A DNA stretch of 5,600 bases, from the NCBI GenBank assembly GCA_934630445.1, contig CAKTWY010000165.1:1-5600 (forward strand), in the 5' to 3' direction. Each line of letters opens with the position of its first letter. Positions within the stretch are counted from its first letter, which is position 1. Shown in pieces: positions 5,507 to 5,600 of the stretch. Both the position numbers and the translations under genes were made by a program. The notes beneath the pieces were generated by a model. That model searched no databases, was not told where the DNA came from, and saw only the letters and a program-made list of their open reading frames with translations. Source of the DNA: an uncultured Eubacteriales bacterium. Lineage in GTDB: Bacteria > Bacillota > Clostridia > Oscillospirales > Butyricicoccaceae.

Positions 5507-5600
5507 AGCCGCAAAGCGGCGATTGTATCACACGCATGCCGTCTCTCCGAGACGGCGCGAAAAAATCATGGCCATGCCGTCGAAGACGGCACATGGCCGT
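5501..5600 (-). repeat. Three-hairpin intergenic repeat, copy 2 (cut by window end)
   Basis: This is the inverted counterpart of 3758-3856, 92% identical over 100 columns. Reading the plus strand: an imperfect palindrome at 5501-5527 (one mismatched pair, loop AAA), an 8-bp hairpin (5538-5545 with 5549-5556, loop TCC), six A, then a large hairpin (GGCCATG CCGTC 5570-5581 with GACGG 5585-5589 and CATGGCC 5592-5598, loop GAA, two-base bulge). The large hairpin is better preserved here than in copy 1. Similarity runs to the last base of the window, so the far boundary is not visible. Confidence 0.85.

Noticed and set aside
3758..5600. Composite transposon bounded by the inverted repeats
   Set aside because: The interior holds only a zinc-ribbon membrane gene and an isomerase, with no transposase, and target duplications cannot be seen because copy 2 is cut by the window end.

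Overview
The window looks like a chromosomal segment of a GC-rich Gram-positive anaerobe of the Clostridia, probably Oscillospiraceae/Ruminococcaceae-like. This is inferred from strong AGGAGG-type ribosome binding sites, SLH-anchored cell-wall hydrolases, a short membrane zinc-ribbon protein and roughly 55-60% GC. No species can be named from the sequence alone.

Layout. (1) Bases 3-1559, plus strand: the 3' part of a metallo-beta-lactamase/beta-CASP RNA-processing nuclease, whose start lies upstream of the window. It ends at a strong hairpin terminator (1587-1620). (2) Bases 1652-3694, minus strand and convergent with the first gene: a secreted 680-residue cell-wall hydrolase. It has a signal peptide, a GH24-like lysozyme domain, a Listeria-Bacteroides-type repeat domain, three SLH repeats and a C-terminal GH25 muramidase domain. 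(3) Bases 3695-3994: a divergent intergenic region with a ~100-bp multi-hairpin repeat (copy 1) and the promoter of the next gene. (4) Bases 3995-4387, plus strand: a 130-residue protein with two membrane helices and a zinc ribbon, starting at TTG. (5) Bases 4388-4564: no gene, but several hairpins, including a bidirectional terminator shared by the two convergent genes. (6) Bases 4565-5350, minus strand: a hydroxypyruvate isomerase-like TIM-barrel sugar isomerase. A good promoter precedes it, and two near-identical palindromes sit at and just after its predicted transcription start. (7) Bases 5351-5600: that control region, then copy 2 of the repeat in inverted orientation, cut by the window end.

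The genes do not form one operon; each appears to be its own transcription unit. The most unusual signal is the inverted, 92%-identical, three-hairpin intergenic repeat at 3758-3856 and 5501-5600. It carries a perfect 18-bp-arm palindrome in copy 1 and promoter-like elements at the same edge of both copies. Second are the tandem TGTGCATKGCACA operators of the isomerase gene, and third is the GH24-SLH-GH25 double-lysozyme architecture.
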